DNA from: Welwitschia mirabilis
Taxonomy: Eukaryota; Gnetophyta; Gnetopsida; Welwitschiales
Reading direction: 5' to 3'
NCBI GenBank assembly: GCA_051453625.1
Contig: JBOZIK010000001.1
Span: 115,362,161 to 115,402,932, forward strand
Length of the DNA stretch: 40,772 bases
A program made the position numbers and the translations under genes. Numbering within the stretch: the stretch's first letter is position 1; the number at the start of each line of letters is the position of its first letter. The notes under the pieces were generated by a model that made no database searches, was not told where the DNA came from, and saw only the letters and a list, made by a program, of their open reading frames with translations. Positions 1 through 9,690 of the stretch are shown here, one piece after another.

Positions 1-184
1 TATCTAACTACAAGCATATTTAATATTATGTTTAGTATTTTTATGTGTGTAAGATACCAAACCCAAACAAAAGAACCATACCTATAAGTAGTTTAAAGAA
101 TAGTAAGATATATATAAAAGCCACCTATCTCCTTCAGATCTAATTTTTCTTTTAGGATTTTTCTTGTCTCCAAGATCTTACCAC

Positions 185-1233
185 ATGGCTGTAATGGCTG
201 GGTGTTCCTCCAAAAGACAAAAAAAGAGGTAGCTAGTAGAGATCTTCCATATTTATATTAGGTAATATCTAAAGAAGCTTTAGATAAGTTCTCTAAGAAG
301 TTTGAGAGGAAGCTAGCTTGCTAAAAAAGGGTTGTTGCACTACAAGTTTTAGCAAACTTAGAGATGTGGTGTATCTTTTGCAAGATCTAGATCTATCCTA
401 CTTTTTTGATGTTTTAGAACTTGCCTACCCTTTTCTCACCAGGATGTTCTATAGTAATGCCTCTTATGATGCTAATAATATGACCATATAAATCCTAGTT
501 TTGGGGATGAATATGAGGTTTACCACAAACCTCATTGCTACTGTTGCTAATCTTCTAAGATAAGACTATGATGAATTTTGGCCTTTTTGTAACTAAATGG
601 AAGGCAAAGTAAAGGTAACAAATAGTAAGTTTCATAGGTAAAAAACCACCCTTTCTACTTATCTTCTTACCCCAAAGTATAGGTTTGCATTTGGTGCTTA
701 CCTATAATTTCTTATCTTTAGTAGTTTTATCATGATGAGACCTCAAATTACAATGCATATTTGATGTACTTGGTAGGAACTAGGAACTCTATTAATGCTT
801 ATGCTATAATTCTAAGAAATATAATATCCTAGTTGAAGTATCACAGAACTAGGGCTCTACTTACTCACTACTGATTGCCAACATCTGTCATCAGTATAGA
901 GTCTAGTTTCACCTGAAGTTAGAAATTTTTAACCCTATGTTATCCATTGGGTATGCAACATTTTCTCATATGCATATCTTTATAGGTTTCAAAAAATTCT
1001 TAAAATCTCCTTCTCTCAAGCAAGCCTCACTAGAGGATATTCTTTTATACCTAAGATGAATAGACTCTCGTATTAGGCATATGAAAAAAGCTTTAATCGT
1101 AGCTGGGTATGAGATAGCAAATACTTTAGAGGAAGCTAGAAGCTTAGCACAGAAGGCTATTGAAGAAGAGAAAGAGAAAGAAGAAGAAGATTCTAAAGAA
1201 GAATCTAAGAAGAAAGCTACGGAATCTAATTGA
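185..1233 (+). pseudogene. degraded accessory ORF of an LTR element (plant-transposon-associated domain type)
   Basis: No intact frame exists, but successive frames read as one decayed protein. From an ATG at 185 there is a short Lys/Arg-rich start, then a helical stretch with EALDKFSKKFERKL (about 270-315), then RDVVYLLQDLDLSYFFDVLE and FYSNAS (about 365-465), and later NSINAYAIILRNIIS (about 785-830). This order (basic N-terminus, a segment before a 'FYxN' motif, then a helical 'IN...II..II' segment) resembles the plant proteins usually annotated as 'putative plant transposon protein', found in many gypsy-type elements. The last 50 codons are open from ATG 1081 to TGA 1231 and end in an acidic Glu/Lys tail (EEEKEKEEED). 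The frame is broken by TAG/TAA codons and shifts. Family assignment is from recalled architecture, so it is tentative. Confidence 0.45.
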
Positions 1234-1671
1234 TCTTCTTTCTTTACTTATGTTTTTATGAAATTTTAATGCTTGTGTTTCTTCTCTTATTTATCATTGA
1301 TGTTAAAAGGGGAAAAATTGCTTACTTGTTTATGCTACTCTATCTAGTTGTAATGGCTCTTAATAAGCACTTTTTTTATTGTAATGTTTAACTTTTAGTA
1401 ATAGAAATGCATTTTATTGTCATCTCTATCTCACATTTTTTAGTACACATCTAATTAGTCATGAACTATAATTTTTGTTATATCTTATGACTATTAAATA
1501 ATTCTTGATTAGAATGTCTTTTGTCACATATATTTTGAAATTTACATGTCTTAAAAATTATACTACAAATTGTAATTATAGTACAAATTAGAAATTCTCT
1601 AAAAATGTCTCATTTGATATAAATGTTCAATAATACTCACAAATGTAATGGGCATTTTCTAAGAGGGAGAT
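1234..1671. other. AT-rich non-coding stretch ending in a purine tract
   Basis: I see no coding signal. It ends in AAGAGGGAGAT (1661-1671), which resembles the polypurine tract that primes plus-strand synthesis just upstream of a plant 3' LTR. That would make this the 3' untranslated part of element D, between its last ORF and its LTR. Confidence 0.35.
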
Positions 1672-1875
1672 TTTCCAAAATTAATATTTTTAACTAAGAA
1701 TAATTTTTCCATTAATGTTAAAGGGCAATATTATTAAGTTAATATTTATCAATTTAATGTTAAACTAATGTTTTCTGTTTAGCAAAATACATTGTATCTT
1801 ATGCAGAAAATACTAATCATTAAAGGTCAGAAGCTAAAATAATTTATCACAATTTAAACCTAAACCTATCAATAC

Positions 1876-2302
1876 CCTCCTGAGGAGTTAACTACACCTA
1901 TGCATCTAATAATTCAAAGTCGATCATCAAGGAGTTGACTGGATTCCTAAGGAGTTGACCAGACTTTAGCATTAAACTTTTATATCTAATTTTCAATGGG
2001 TCAGCCAAATCCCTAAGGGGTTGATAAGACCTAGAGTGGTACTCATTATTTATCTGTAAAGGGTTTACTAGAAATTTATGGGGTCGATCGGACCTAGAGG
2101 AGAAAATAGTTGCAATTTTTTCTTAACCAAGGGATGGATGGATGAATATGTGGGTGACCAGATAAGCGATCGATTAGACACTGAGGAATCAATCACACAT
2201 GGAGCCGTAAGAAACAAGGATAGATTAGAAGAACATGAGGATGACCAACTTTAGTAATAATTCTATATGGGGTCGACTAAATGTTTTGAGGGGTTAACCT
2301 GT
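1876..2302 (+). repeat. degenerate GGAGTTGACC / GGGGTCGACC repeat cluster
   Basis: At least six imperfect copies of a core like (CC)TAAGGAGTTGACCAGACC occur here. Examples are AAGGAGTTGACTGGATTCC near 1929, AAGGAGTTGACCAGAC near 1950, CTAAGGGGTTGATAAGACC near 2013, GGGGTCGATCGGACCTAGAG near 2080, GGGGTCGACTAAATG near 2270 and GAGGGGTTAACCTG near 2290. Spacing is irregular, so this is not a clean satellite. The differences between copies are mostly C/T and G/A, as expected from decay of an ancestral GGGGTCGACC unit. Confidence 0.6.
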
Positions 2303-2694
2303 TATGACAAAAATGGGATTTTTCTAGCCATTACAAATCCATTTTTTATCCATTAGAAGGTCTTTTTACTTTAAAAATCCTAAAATCAGTCAAAATCACT
2401 ATACCACTTTTGAATCTTTAAAAAATCATTTGATGTACTCATTAGCATATTCTACCTAATGAAAGATAAACTAAGGACTTTAGTTATCATTATGGACTTG
2501 GTTAAGTCAGTTGCACTGTATCTTTTTAGATTGTACTGTCTTCTCAAGTAGTGTAGAAATTCCGTTCTTGAGTTAAAGGTCAGCTAAAACCTATGCATGT
2601 CATCAAACCATTATTACCATTTGTACATTCTTAATAAAGGTTAAGACTAAGCCTCAAAAAAGGCCATTTGTAAAGGTTATAGGTGAATCTAGAA

Positions 2695-3189
2695 NNNNNN
2701 NNNNNNNNNNNNNNNNNNNNNNNNNNNNNNNNNNNNNNNNNNNNNNNNNNNNNNNNNNNNNNNNNNNNNNNNNNNNNNNNNNNNNNNNNNNNNNNNNNNN
2801 NNNNNNNNNNNNNNNNNNNNNNNNNNNNNNNNNNNNNNNNNNNNNNNNNNNNNNNNNNNNNNNNNNNNNNNNNNNNNNNNNNNNNNNNNNNNNNNNNNNN
2901 NNNNNNNNNNNNNNNNNNNNNNNNNNNNNNNNNNNNNNNNNNNNNNNNNNNNNNNNNNNNNNNNNNNNNNNNNNNNNNNNNNNNNNNNNNNNNNNNNNNN
3001 NNNNNNNNNNNNNNNNNNNNNNNNNNNNNNNNNNNNNNNNNNNNNNNNNNNNNNNNNNNNNNNNNNNNNNNNNNNNNNNNNNNNNNNNNNNNNNNNNNNN
3101 NNNNNNNNNNNNNNNNNNNNNNNNNNNNNNNNNNNNNNNNNNNNNNNNNNNNNNNNNNNNNNNNNNNNNNNNNNNNNNNNNNNNNNNNN
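2695..3189. other. assembly gap (495 N)
   Basis: A run of 495 undetermined bases. Its length is not a round number, so it may be a sized gap or masked sequence. Open frames that cross it have no meaning. Confidence 1.
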
Positions 3190-3556
3190 AATTGAAAAGA
3201 CATTAACAGGGACCTGGATCAGGCTTGAGAAGAAGCTGATCATCGAGAGTGGAGTACAAGGTTTCCTAAACCACTATACATCTTATGTGAATCCTATTTT
3301 ATATTTTTGTGATTTCTTTTCTTTATTTTTTAGAATACTTTTAGATTTTTTTACATAAGTTTTTAGTATTTTTTTGAGTAAAGTTATTCTCGCAAATGCA
3401 TTCAATTAATTTTAGATCATATTCACCCTCCACTCTAGGGTTCTTGATCTAACAAAATCAACCTCTCATCACTCTTTATTCAAAAGCATTAATGGGTTCA
3501 TTCATGTAATTTTTATCATAAACAATAAATCAAGGTCAAAAATCACAAATAAACAA

Positions 3557-3564
3557 TGGTATCA
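3557..3564 (+). other. probable primer-binding site of element A
   Basis: TGGTATCA equals the first eight bases of the initiator-tRNA-Met primer site (TGGTATCAGAGC) used by most plant Ty3/gypsy elements; the following bases (ATTAAT) no longer match. It lies about 90 bp ahead of the first gag homology, in the expected orientation. The LTR that should end just before it was not recognised. Confidence 0.4.
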
Positions 3565-3644
3565 ATTAATCTTATAAGTATGTGGGTATGAGAAAGTTAA
3601 TTCAAATATCTATTAAGTTAACCTTTCAATCCATAAAAAGTAGA

Positions 3645-4330
3645 ATAATGGCTAAGTGATATTGAAAAGGTTATAGGAATCTTAGAATGTAATGAATATG
3701 AAAAGCTTTCTTTAGCTATTTACATATTATAAGGAGAAGCTAACTTATGGTAGAAAATAAAGATGACAAAGTTAGATGAGATGGAACTCTCATGGGAAGA
3801 GTTTAAGCAATACTTAAGGAAAAGTATATTACTAAGTTCTATATTCACCAAAAGATTATCAAATTCTATGATCTCAAGTAATCTCATAATGTAACCATAG
3901 CTTTTCATGAATGTAAATTTGTGAAATTATTAAGATATGTATTGTATATGCATCTTGATAAAGAAGCCAAAGCAATATCTTTATTAATAGTCTTTTTTCT
4001 TTTGTTGCTACAAAAGTATCTATGTTTCAACCTAGAACTTTAGTTGAGGTCATGAAAAAAGTAAAAATTACAAAACAAAATTAACAAAGATAATAATAAA
4101 AAAAGAAATGAAATCCTCCTAAGGGTTTTAGCTTTAATGAAAATCAATCAAATGTGTCTCATCATAATAAGAATTGAAATTTCAATAGGAGTAATGTTTC
4201 TAGTAATAAAGTAGAAACAAGAATTTCAACCAAAACAATAATAAACCATTCAAAAGAAAAATATAATAATGGCTTTTAATGCTTCAATTTTAAAGGAAAC
4301 CATAAGGTTAAAGAATGTGCATTACTTACT
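3645..4330 (+). pseudogene. gag remnant of chromovirus A
   Basis: Gag is the structural protein that packages element RNA. From about 3657 the frame reads DIEKVIGILECNEYEKLSLA, then GEANLW, then LSWEEFKQYLRK (WEEFK codons at 3793-3807). This is the retrotransposon-gag helix pattern of Del-type chromoviruses (dIEril..., gEAe.WW, tWeeFk..f...). A frameshift near 3830 continues with KFVKLLRY (about 3915-3940), the usual region that precedes the zinc knuckle. The knuckle at 4280-4318 reads CFNF-KGN-H-KVKE-C: its second Cys is Phe, and one residue is missing from the CX2CX4HX4C spacing. Stops (TAA/TAG) occur throughout, so it is not functional. Confidence 0.75.
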
Positions 4331-4469
4331 AAGAGTTAGCCTAGACGACACTCAATAAATCCTAAAGGATCACATACCATTTAGCAACTAATTAGATGAA
4401 TTCATATAGAAATAGATAATCAAGGGGTATAATTTTAAAGCTGAGTCATAGAAGATAAAAGTTTACTTA
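4331..4469 (+). other. gag-protease linker of element A, no motif
   Basis: A short tract between the gag knuckle and the first protease homology. It should encode the variable linker, but stops and shifts leave nothing recognisable. Confidence 0.4.
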
Positions 4470-4725
4470 ATAATATAAAAGTAATTATTTTATTTAATTA
4501 TGAAGAAACTCATTGTTTTATATCCTCTAAAGTTATCCTAAGATAAAAATTATATCGTACTCCAATTGAGGGATGTATATAGGTTGCAAATGGGTTCATA
4601 ACAAAGGTTAATCTATAGGTTTAAAACTATATTTTATTTATAAGTAGAGTAGATATCTAGATTCAACTAATTATTATCAATCTTTGAAAATGTGATGTTG
4701 TTTTAGACATAAATTAGTTGATGCA
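4470..4725 (+). pseudogene. aspartic protease remnant of chromovirus A
   Basis: The protease normally cleaves the Gag-Pol polyprotein, with a D-S/T-G-A active site followed by THSFIS. Here the region reads ILFNYEETHCFISS (about 4483-4525): the flanking THxFIS is kept, but the catalytic D-S-G-A has become N-Y-E-E, two changes compatible with G-to-A transitions. The chain continues with TPIEGCI and VANGFITK, and ends in DVVLDIN at about 4695, corresponding to the usual DVILGMDWL. Several in-frame stops are present. Catalytically dead. Confidence 0.65.
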
Positions 4726-5029
4726 GAATAAGGTAGTTATAAATTGTGAGAATTATCAAGTAGAGATGACAAATTGTGAACAAAGAATAATCTTTCAAGA
4801 TCAATCTAGATCAGTTGTAAATAACTTGATTAAAGCCAAGCATATAAAGAGGAAAATTAAGAAGAAAACATTAGTTTATATGCTTTGTCTAAAACCTACT
4901 AACATAAAGAAAGGAGAAACTTTAGTAGAAAATATGTCAATAATCCAAGATCATCTTAATGCATTTACAATAAAATTACTAAGAATTTCATCTATTTCAG
5001 AAGTTGAGTTTGCTATAGATTTTATTTGA
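4718..5029 (+). pseudogene. open remnant of the A polyprotein between protease and RT
   Basis: This 103-codon open stretch is part of the chromovirus polyprotein rather than a separate gene. It begins at the end of the protease homology and ends in SEVEFAIDFI. That matches the conserved REVEFSIEL/DL box that stands just before the RT 'PISKAPYRM' segment, and RAPPISKATYKM follows directly after a TGA at 5027. The ATG at 4718 is incidental. The middle (VVINCENYQVEM, LVYMLCLK) corresponds to the poorly conserved connector of Del-type elements. Confidence 0.65.
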
Positions 5030-5718
5030 AGAGCTCCACCTATTTCTAAGGCAACATATAAAATGTCTCTTAAAGAATTGAAAGAATTAGGAACTTATCT
5101 TGAAGAACTTCTATAAAATGGTTTTATTTATCCTAGTGTATCATCATTGAGTGCACTAGTATTGTTTGTAAAGAAAAAGGATGAAATACTTAGGCTATGC
5201 ATTGATTATAGATAGTTAACTAAAGTTATAATTAACAATATGTATTCATTGCCAAGAATAGATAATCTCTGTGACTAACTTAAGAAAGATAAAGTATTTT
5301 TCAAACTTAATTTAAAATATGAATATCATCAAGTTTGAATTAAGAAAGAAGATAATTATAAAATAGATTTTAGAACCCATTATGGGCATTTTGAGTTTAC
5401 TATCATGTCTTTTGGTTTAACTAATGATCCTACAGTATTCATGAGTCTTATAAATTAAATCTTCTAAGAATATCTTGATTTTTTTATAATTTTGTTTATT
5501 AATAACATTCTCATTTATTTTAAGTTTTAAGAGGAATATGAGAAACACTTGAGAATAGTCTTATCACCTTAAGAAATCATCGGTTATATGCAAAAATGGA
5601 AAAATGTTCTTTATAGAAGGAATTAATTTGATTCTTGGGTTATGTAGTATATAGGAGAGGTATTTTAGTTGATTTAGATAATGTTAAGGTAATTATGGAA
5701 TGATCAACATCTAGCAAG
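5030..5718 (+). pseudogene. reverse transcriptase remnant of chromovirus A
   Basis: RT copies element RNA into DNA. The frame reads MSLKELKELGTYLEELL (from 5063), FIYPSVSSLSALVLFVKKKD, LRLCIDYR followed by a stop in place of Gln, HYGHFEFTIMSFGLTNDP, and the catalytic box FINNILIY at 5495-5518. Functional gypsy RTs have F(I/V)DD here, so both catalytic Asp are Asn (GAT/GAC to AAT/AAC). The post-palm segment LYAKMEKCSL and FLGYVVYRRGILVDLDNVKVIME runs to about 5702. It is followed by codons that fit W-P-T-P-S-K if TGA is read as decayed TGG, and the homology stops at 5718. Many stops are TAG/TAA at Gln positions. Confidence 0.85.
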
Positions 5719-5960
5719 CTTTTAAGGCATTTATTTTAACAAACACATTAAGTATAGATCTTTTTAAGGCAATAAACTCCTTAAATAGAGATAATGAAAA
5801 TATATTTTATTTTTAAGACGTTTATAAAAAGACTGTCTTAATAATAATGCATGTATTATATGATTAAATATTTTAATATTTTAAGGAATTTATTAAAATG
5901 AATGCCTTAAATAATTCAAGTTTTAAGGCATTTAAAAAAGTAATTCTTTTACTGTCATAA
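5719..5960. repeat. left subterminal repeat arm of the CACTA-like insert
   Basis: Copies of TTTTAAGGCATTT occur at 5720-5732 and 5921-5933, with variants TTTTTAAGGCAATAAA (from 5761), TTTTTAAGACGTTTAT (about 5812) and the inverted AATGCCTTAAATA (from 5901). The same motif family fills 31799-32023 at the other end. Subterminal repeats of this kind bind the element's own DNA-binding protein in characterised CACTA transposons; that role is inferred here. Confidence 0.65.
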
Positions 5961-6480
5961 ACTAAAAAGGATGAGAAATCCTTGCAGATGAAATTTAACT
6001 ATTAAAAGGGGATAAAGGTGTACTTAAAAATAAGAAGTCTAAGAGTTTTTATATAATTTCTTCATGCATTAATTTTTTCATATCATTATCTTGGAACTCA
6101 ACATTACCTCTATAGGTCTCTGATATGAGGTTTTGTGAATCTTATTCTTTATTGAAGTCATTCTTACAATTATCCTCTTGTTACCCTCTAGAATTATTTT
6201 TTTCTAAGGATTACTAAGGTTTTTCAAATATTTTAAAGCGTTATCACTTTATTCCAGCATTTGTGTACAATTTGTGTTGTTCCTTTTGGAGTTGCTATGG
6301 AGAAGGAAAATTTTATTACTCATTATTAGGTAAATTTTTGGTTTGCATTAATTTTCTTTGCAAAGTTATTTAATTAGTAATTTACTACCCGAAATTCAAA
6401 AGAAATACTCTTATTTCATATTATTTTTTATCTTTATTATCAAAAGAATTTGCACTACCTCTAGTATGACTTTGTTTTGT
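5961..6480. other. left internal part of the CACTA-like insert, no gene recognised
   Basis: This AT-rich stretch lies between the left repeat arm and the target duplication of element B. A TATA-like string (TTTTTATATAATTTC, about 6046-6060) precedes a 10-codon open frame from ATG 6297. I see no domain, and a function is not supported. It was continuous with 22527 onward before element B inserted. Confidence 0.4.
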
Positions 6481-6485
6481 GCTAT
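6481..6485. repeat. target-site duplication of element B, left copy (GCTAT)
   Basis: GCTAT stands directly before the left LTR and is repeated exactly after the right LTR at 22522-22526. Five base pairs is the normal duplication length for Ty3/gypsy integrases, so this fixes both ends of the element. Confidence 0.9.
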
Positions 6486-7749
6486 TGTTGCAGTGTGTAT
6501 TTGTATAAATGCTATTCTCTTAAGAAGATCCTATCATTTATAAATAACTATAGATTCTACACAACACCACACACTAATATGGGTGGGAGCAACCCAAATG
6601 TTGTATTCTTATTAAAGGTGCAGGCAAAAAGAAAGAGAATTGGTTTCACAAATAAAATACTATGTATCTTTTGAGTAGAAATAAAATGTAATGCAGAAAT
6701 AACAATGCAAACACACCTATGCAAATGAAATACAAGTTTAAGTTAAGTGCAATTTCCTCTGATTATCAGATTGATCTATCATAGAGATCGATCCTATGTA
6801 ACTTATATCAATTAAGAAATGTTGTTATTAGATCGAGATCAACCTAAGCTATTAGGTGCATCAAATAAAATATGAAAACTATGCAAAGTTAATCTAGGAA
6901 AGGAAATGTAATAAATCTAAACTAAAAATGATCAACCTTAAAAAAGTTACCCTCATAATCCATATCTCTAAAGAAGCTATCATGGAATCAGAAGTAACAT
7001 AAATCATATGGGACATGCACAAAATAAAATATATAAAAAGAAAAATAAAGTTTTAAATTAGAATCAAACCAGCATTCATGTTATAAAGTAGTAGCATCTC
7101 AATGAAGGATCATAGCCCATTACTAATGAAGACATCTCTCTACAACAATAATGGATGGATCTCTAGCCTTCTGATCTATTGTCATGAGAATTTACCTTGC
7201 AAATAAAGATAAGATGGAGTCAAGGATGGAGTTAGTATTTATTAACAAAATAAGCTCTTCAAATAAATAAGACTAATAGCTGCAAGCATAATCCTAACAA
7301 CCACGTAAGAAACTATGAGACAAATGGCTAGAATTTGGTGAATTTTAGTGAATCATATATCTAATGTTATCCTGCTAGTTATCCAAATGATATAGAAGAT
7401 AATGTCACCACATAAGAGTTCCACATTAATAGCTATATTGATTTTAGTTTGCATCCTTCTTTGCTTAAGTATTCTATTATCTATATAGCTGTCTAGATGA
7501 TAAGGTAAATGACAAGCTTTTTTATAGTTCTTCATGTATTGCATTAGCCTTATTATTTGTAGAAGTTATGCTTCAGATAGGAAATATTGTAAACTACTTC
7601 AAATGTTATAAAATGTAGTAAAGAATACATGTTTTTATATTATTCATATTAGCCCTTTATTATCATTGAAATTTAGTATAAAACTATTTAATATCTTGTA
7701 AAACTACTCAAAATACCCTATTAAATACACACAAGTTAGTAGTACAACA
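6486..7749 (-). repeat. 3' LTR of element B (1,264 bp)
   Basis: It begins TGTTGCAGTGTGTATTTG and ends AGTTAGTAGTACAACA on the + strand. It aligns along its length with 21166-22521, including the shared blocks CTTAAGAAGATCCTATCAT, CACACTAATAT, ATACTATGTATCTTTT, GGATGGATCTCT and GCATCCTTCTTTGCTTAAGT. It lacks most of the internal minisatellite expansion seen in the other LTR, which accounts for the 92-bp length difference. Short ORFs within it (for example 6358-6674 and 7353-7544) have no homology I recognise. Confidence 0.9.
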
Positions 7750-7775
7750 TATTCCTCTACTTAGTCTTTTTATTC
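7750..7775 (-). other. probable polypurine tract of element B
   Basis: Read on the - strand, the bases immediately upstream of the 3' LTR are AAAAAGACTAAGTAGAGGAA followed by TA and then the LTR. A purine-rich run in this place primes plus-strand DNA synthesis in LTR elements. It is interrupted by pyrimidines, so it is a decayed or imperfect tract. Confidence 0.5.
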
Positions 7776-8289
7776 CCTGATAAAATTAGGTGGATAACCA
7801 TGATTATAAGCCAACTTAATTAGCAATAAAAATAACTAAGGCATTGAAAAATAATCTTAGAAAGAATTTTTAGCAATCTCAGAGCTACAAAATAAATTAT
7901 CAAAAACAAAAAATTAAATGTTTCAACTATGTAGTGCACTAACCATACTATTGTCTGGGTTGTCATCTAGATGATATGGGGGATGATAGGTTGAAAAAAA
8001 TGTTTTTGAAAAATAGAAACTTGTAAAAAAAAATTCAAATAGATAGTCATTTAATACACTAATAATCAATAGCCCTCCAGTGAAATGTACAGTAGATAAA
8101 GAAAATGATCATGATTAATATAAATAATACTCATCATGAAATGTAAAAATGATATGTGAAAAGAAAGATAGGGATGAAAACCAATGATAATAATATACAT
8201 CATGCTAATACTCAAAATAATATATGTATATATAATATGAGTTTTTAGTATAATATATATGAAGGAAAAGATATAAAATATGACATAAA
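7776..8289 (-). other. 3' non-coding region of element B
   Basis: AT-rich, with no coding signal on either strand. It holds one copy of the palindromic motif TCATCTAGATGAT with its downstream GGGATGATAGG (7961-7990), and an AT-rich microsatellite-like patch around 8218-8260. Confidence 0.5.
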
Positions 8290-9690
8290 TAAATCACTCT
8301 CCTCGTTGTCTCATAATAAACTCAAAATAGACAGTAGGCTTAGGTGCAAGAGGAGAAGAGGGAGTATGTTTAAGATCTACAAGGAAATAAAGATCTAATG
8401 ATGTGGAGATAGAACATGTTATCTTATCTCCCTATACTCGAACTACCTCTAGGAGATTGACTATTACACTCTACTCAATAGATAAGATGCATTGACATAT
8501 GTCCAGCAACTACTCTTTAAAGTGTTGACTTTTCTCTTAACCATCTGGATCATTTTTTTAAGTGTCTGAATCCTTTACTTAAGTATTTAGATACATTTCT
8601 CAATAAAACCTCTGATAGTCTTAGTGATTTCTACCAAGAGGATTTGAATCTGCTCTAACAAAATTTTAATCACACGTCTCTGAACTTGAAGTCTCTCTTC
8701 CTCTCCTGGTACCTATATACCTATGTCTTGTAAATAGTGAGCTAAAATTTGAATATACGTGAGGCACTACTTACCCATAATATCTGATATCCCAAATCAT
8801 CTAAACATAGATAAGAGGAAGAATGAATATCCCAGAGTTTGTAATTGTCATACCTCAACCATAAACCTAAGTCTTCTTCATATAAATGTAAGCAAATCCA
8901 TTTACTCACCCTGCTTGAATGCCAAAATCTATAAATAAACTATCATGAAATGATTATTATGGAAAGATGAGCTGATGTTATGAATTAGTTCTTCATGTAA
9001 AATAGCATAGATAGGGATTACCTATGTTACTAAAACATCTTGCCTATCTAGACTCAAATTTGTTAGAATATATAATGCCATATCATATGTATGACACTCC
9101 TCTATTTCATTAGTAGGATGTACATGAGTTCTCCCAATACCATCAAGATCTATCACTATTATAATGTATTTTGGAAGGACTACTATCGTGATCCCGAACC
9201 GTGGCTACTATCATGCCTACTAGGTATCCATGAGAATCAGGGCATCGCTCTATATGCATGATATCATAAAACTCCCTAGTCTTTAAAACATAATATGTTT
9301 CATGAACATATAAAATCCATTGTATTTTTAAATCAATAAACTTTTGATCAATCTATAGCTCCAATCAGCTTATGAAATCCCCAAAATATCACTCAACATA
9401 GATAGTAGTAGTCTAAATAGTAAGAGATCTCATGTGTTGAGGTAGGGGATGCATTGGCTTTGTGCACTCTATCTTCAATGGTAATAATTGGCCCATCTCC
9501 TATTCAATGGCTTGGGTCTTAGCCTTATCCTATCTAGCTCTATGTGTATGAAGCCTATTCAATCAAAAATATGCAACAAATCAGGTGAGATGAGGTGGAC
9601 ATAGCTAAAATACATCGCGTGGATGTTCAAAATGACCCAAAAAACCAATTGTTGTGTAAACATTATCAAAATATGTCCTCTCTCATAAAA
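8290..9690 (-). pseudogene. Athila-type accessory ORF with a C-terminal coiled coil, degraded
   Basis: Read right to left, fragments include TYYVLKTREFYDIM (about 9298-9257), MALYILTNLSLDRQDVLV (about 9085-9032), then helical pieces ending near 8790. After that comes a long stretch without helix breakers, from GEEERLQVQRRVIKI (about 8712) through IRGFIEKCI to MIQMVKRKVNTLKS (about 8520), with hydrophobic residues spaced as in a coiled coil. The order 'REFY, then L..L....R..V...., then a C-terminal coiled coil' matches the additional ORF of Athila elements, whose role is not established. Stops and frameshifts are frequent. The position downstream of integrase suits an Athila 3' ORF. The family match is from recalled architecture. 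Confidence 0.45.

Larger units (their letters stand above)
1672..3454 (+). repeat. probable 3' LTR of element D (interrupted by a gap)
   Basis: The left edge is placed just after the purine tract at 1661-1671. The right edge is placed at the ACA of 'GATCTAACA' (to about 3453), which follows the pyrimidine-rich string ATTCACCCTCCACTCTAGGG (3421-3440). A string of this kind precedes the 3' terminus of many plant copia-type LTRs. A TG start is not preserved (TTTTCC is seen) and no second LTR is in the window, so both ends are inferred. It contains the GTCGAC-type degenerate repeat and an assembly gap. It could also be the terminal region of an unrelated repeat. Confidence 0.35.
3557..5718 (+). 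mobile_element. 5' half of Del/Tekay-like chromovirus A (Ty3/gypsy), broken
   Basis: In order on the + strand: a primer-binding-like TGGTATCA (3557-3564), gag, a gag zinc knuckle, protease and the reverse transcriptase, all decayed. The coding sequence stops at 5718 inside the linker between RT and RNase H. It resumes at about 32042 on the same strand with the missing residues, so the 26-kb sequence between is an insertion. Domain order gag-PR-RT-RH-IN and the motif wording match the plant chromovirus lineage Del/Tekay. No 5' LTR was recognised to the left, which may have been lost or replaced by element D. Confidence 0.75.

Noticed and set aside
2631-3243. Open frames of 170-190 codons on both strands
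   Set aside because: They consist almost entirely of the 495-N gap; only a few real codons lie at each end.
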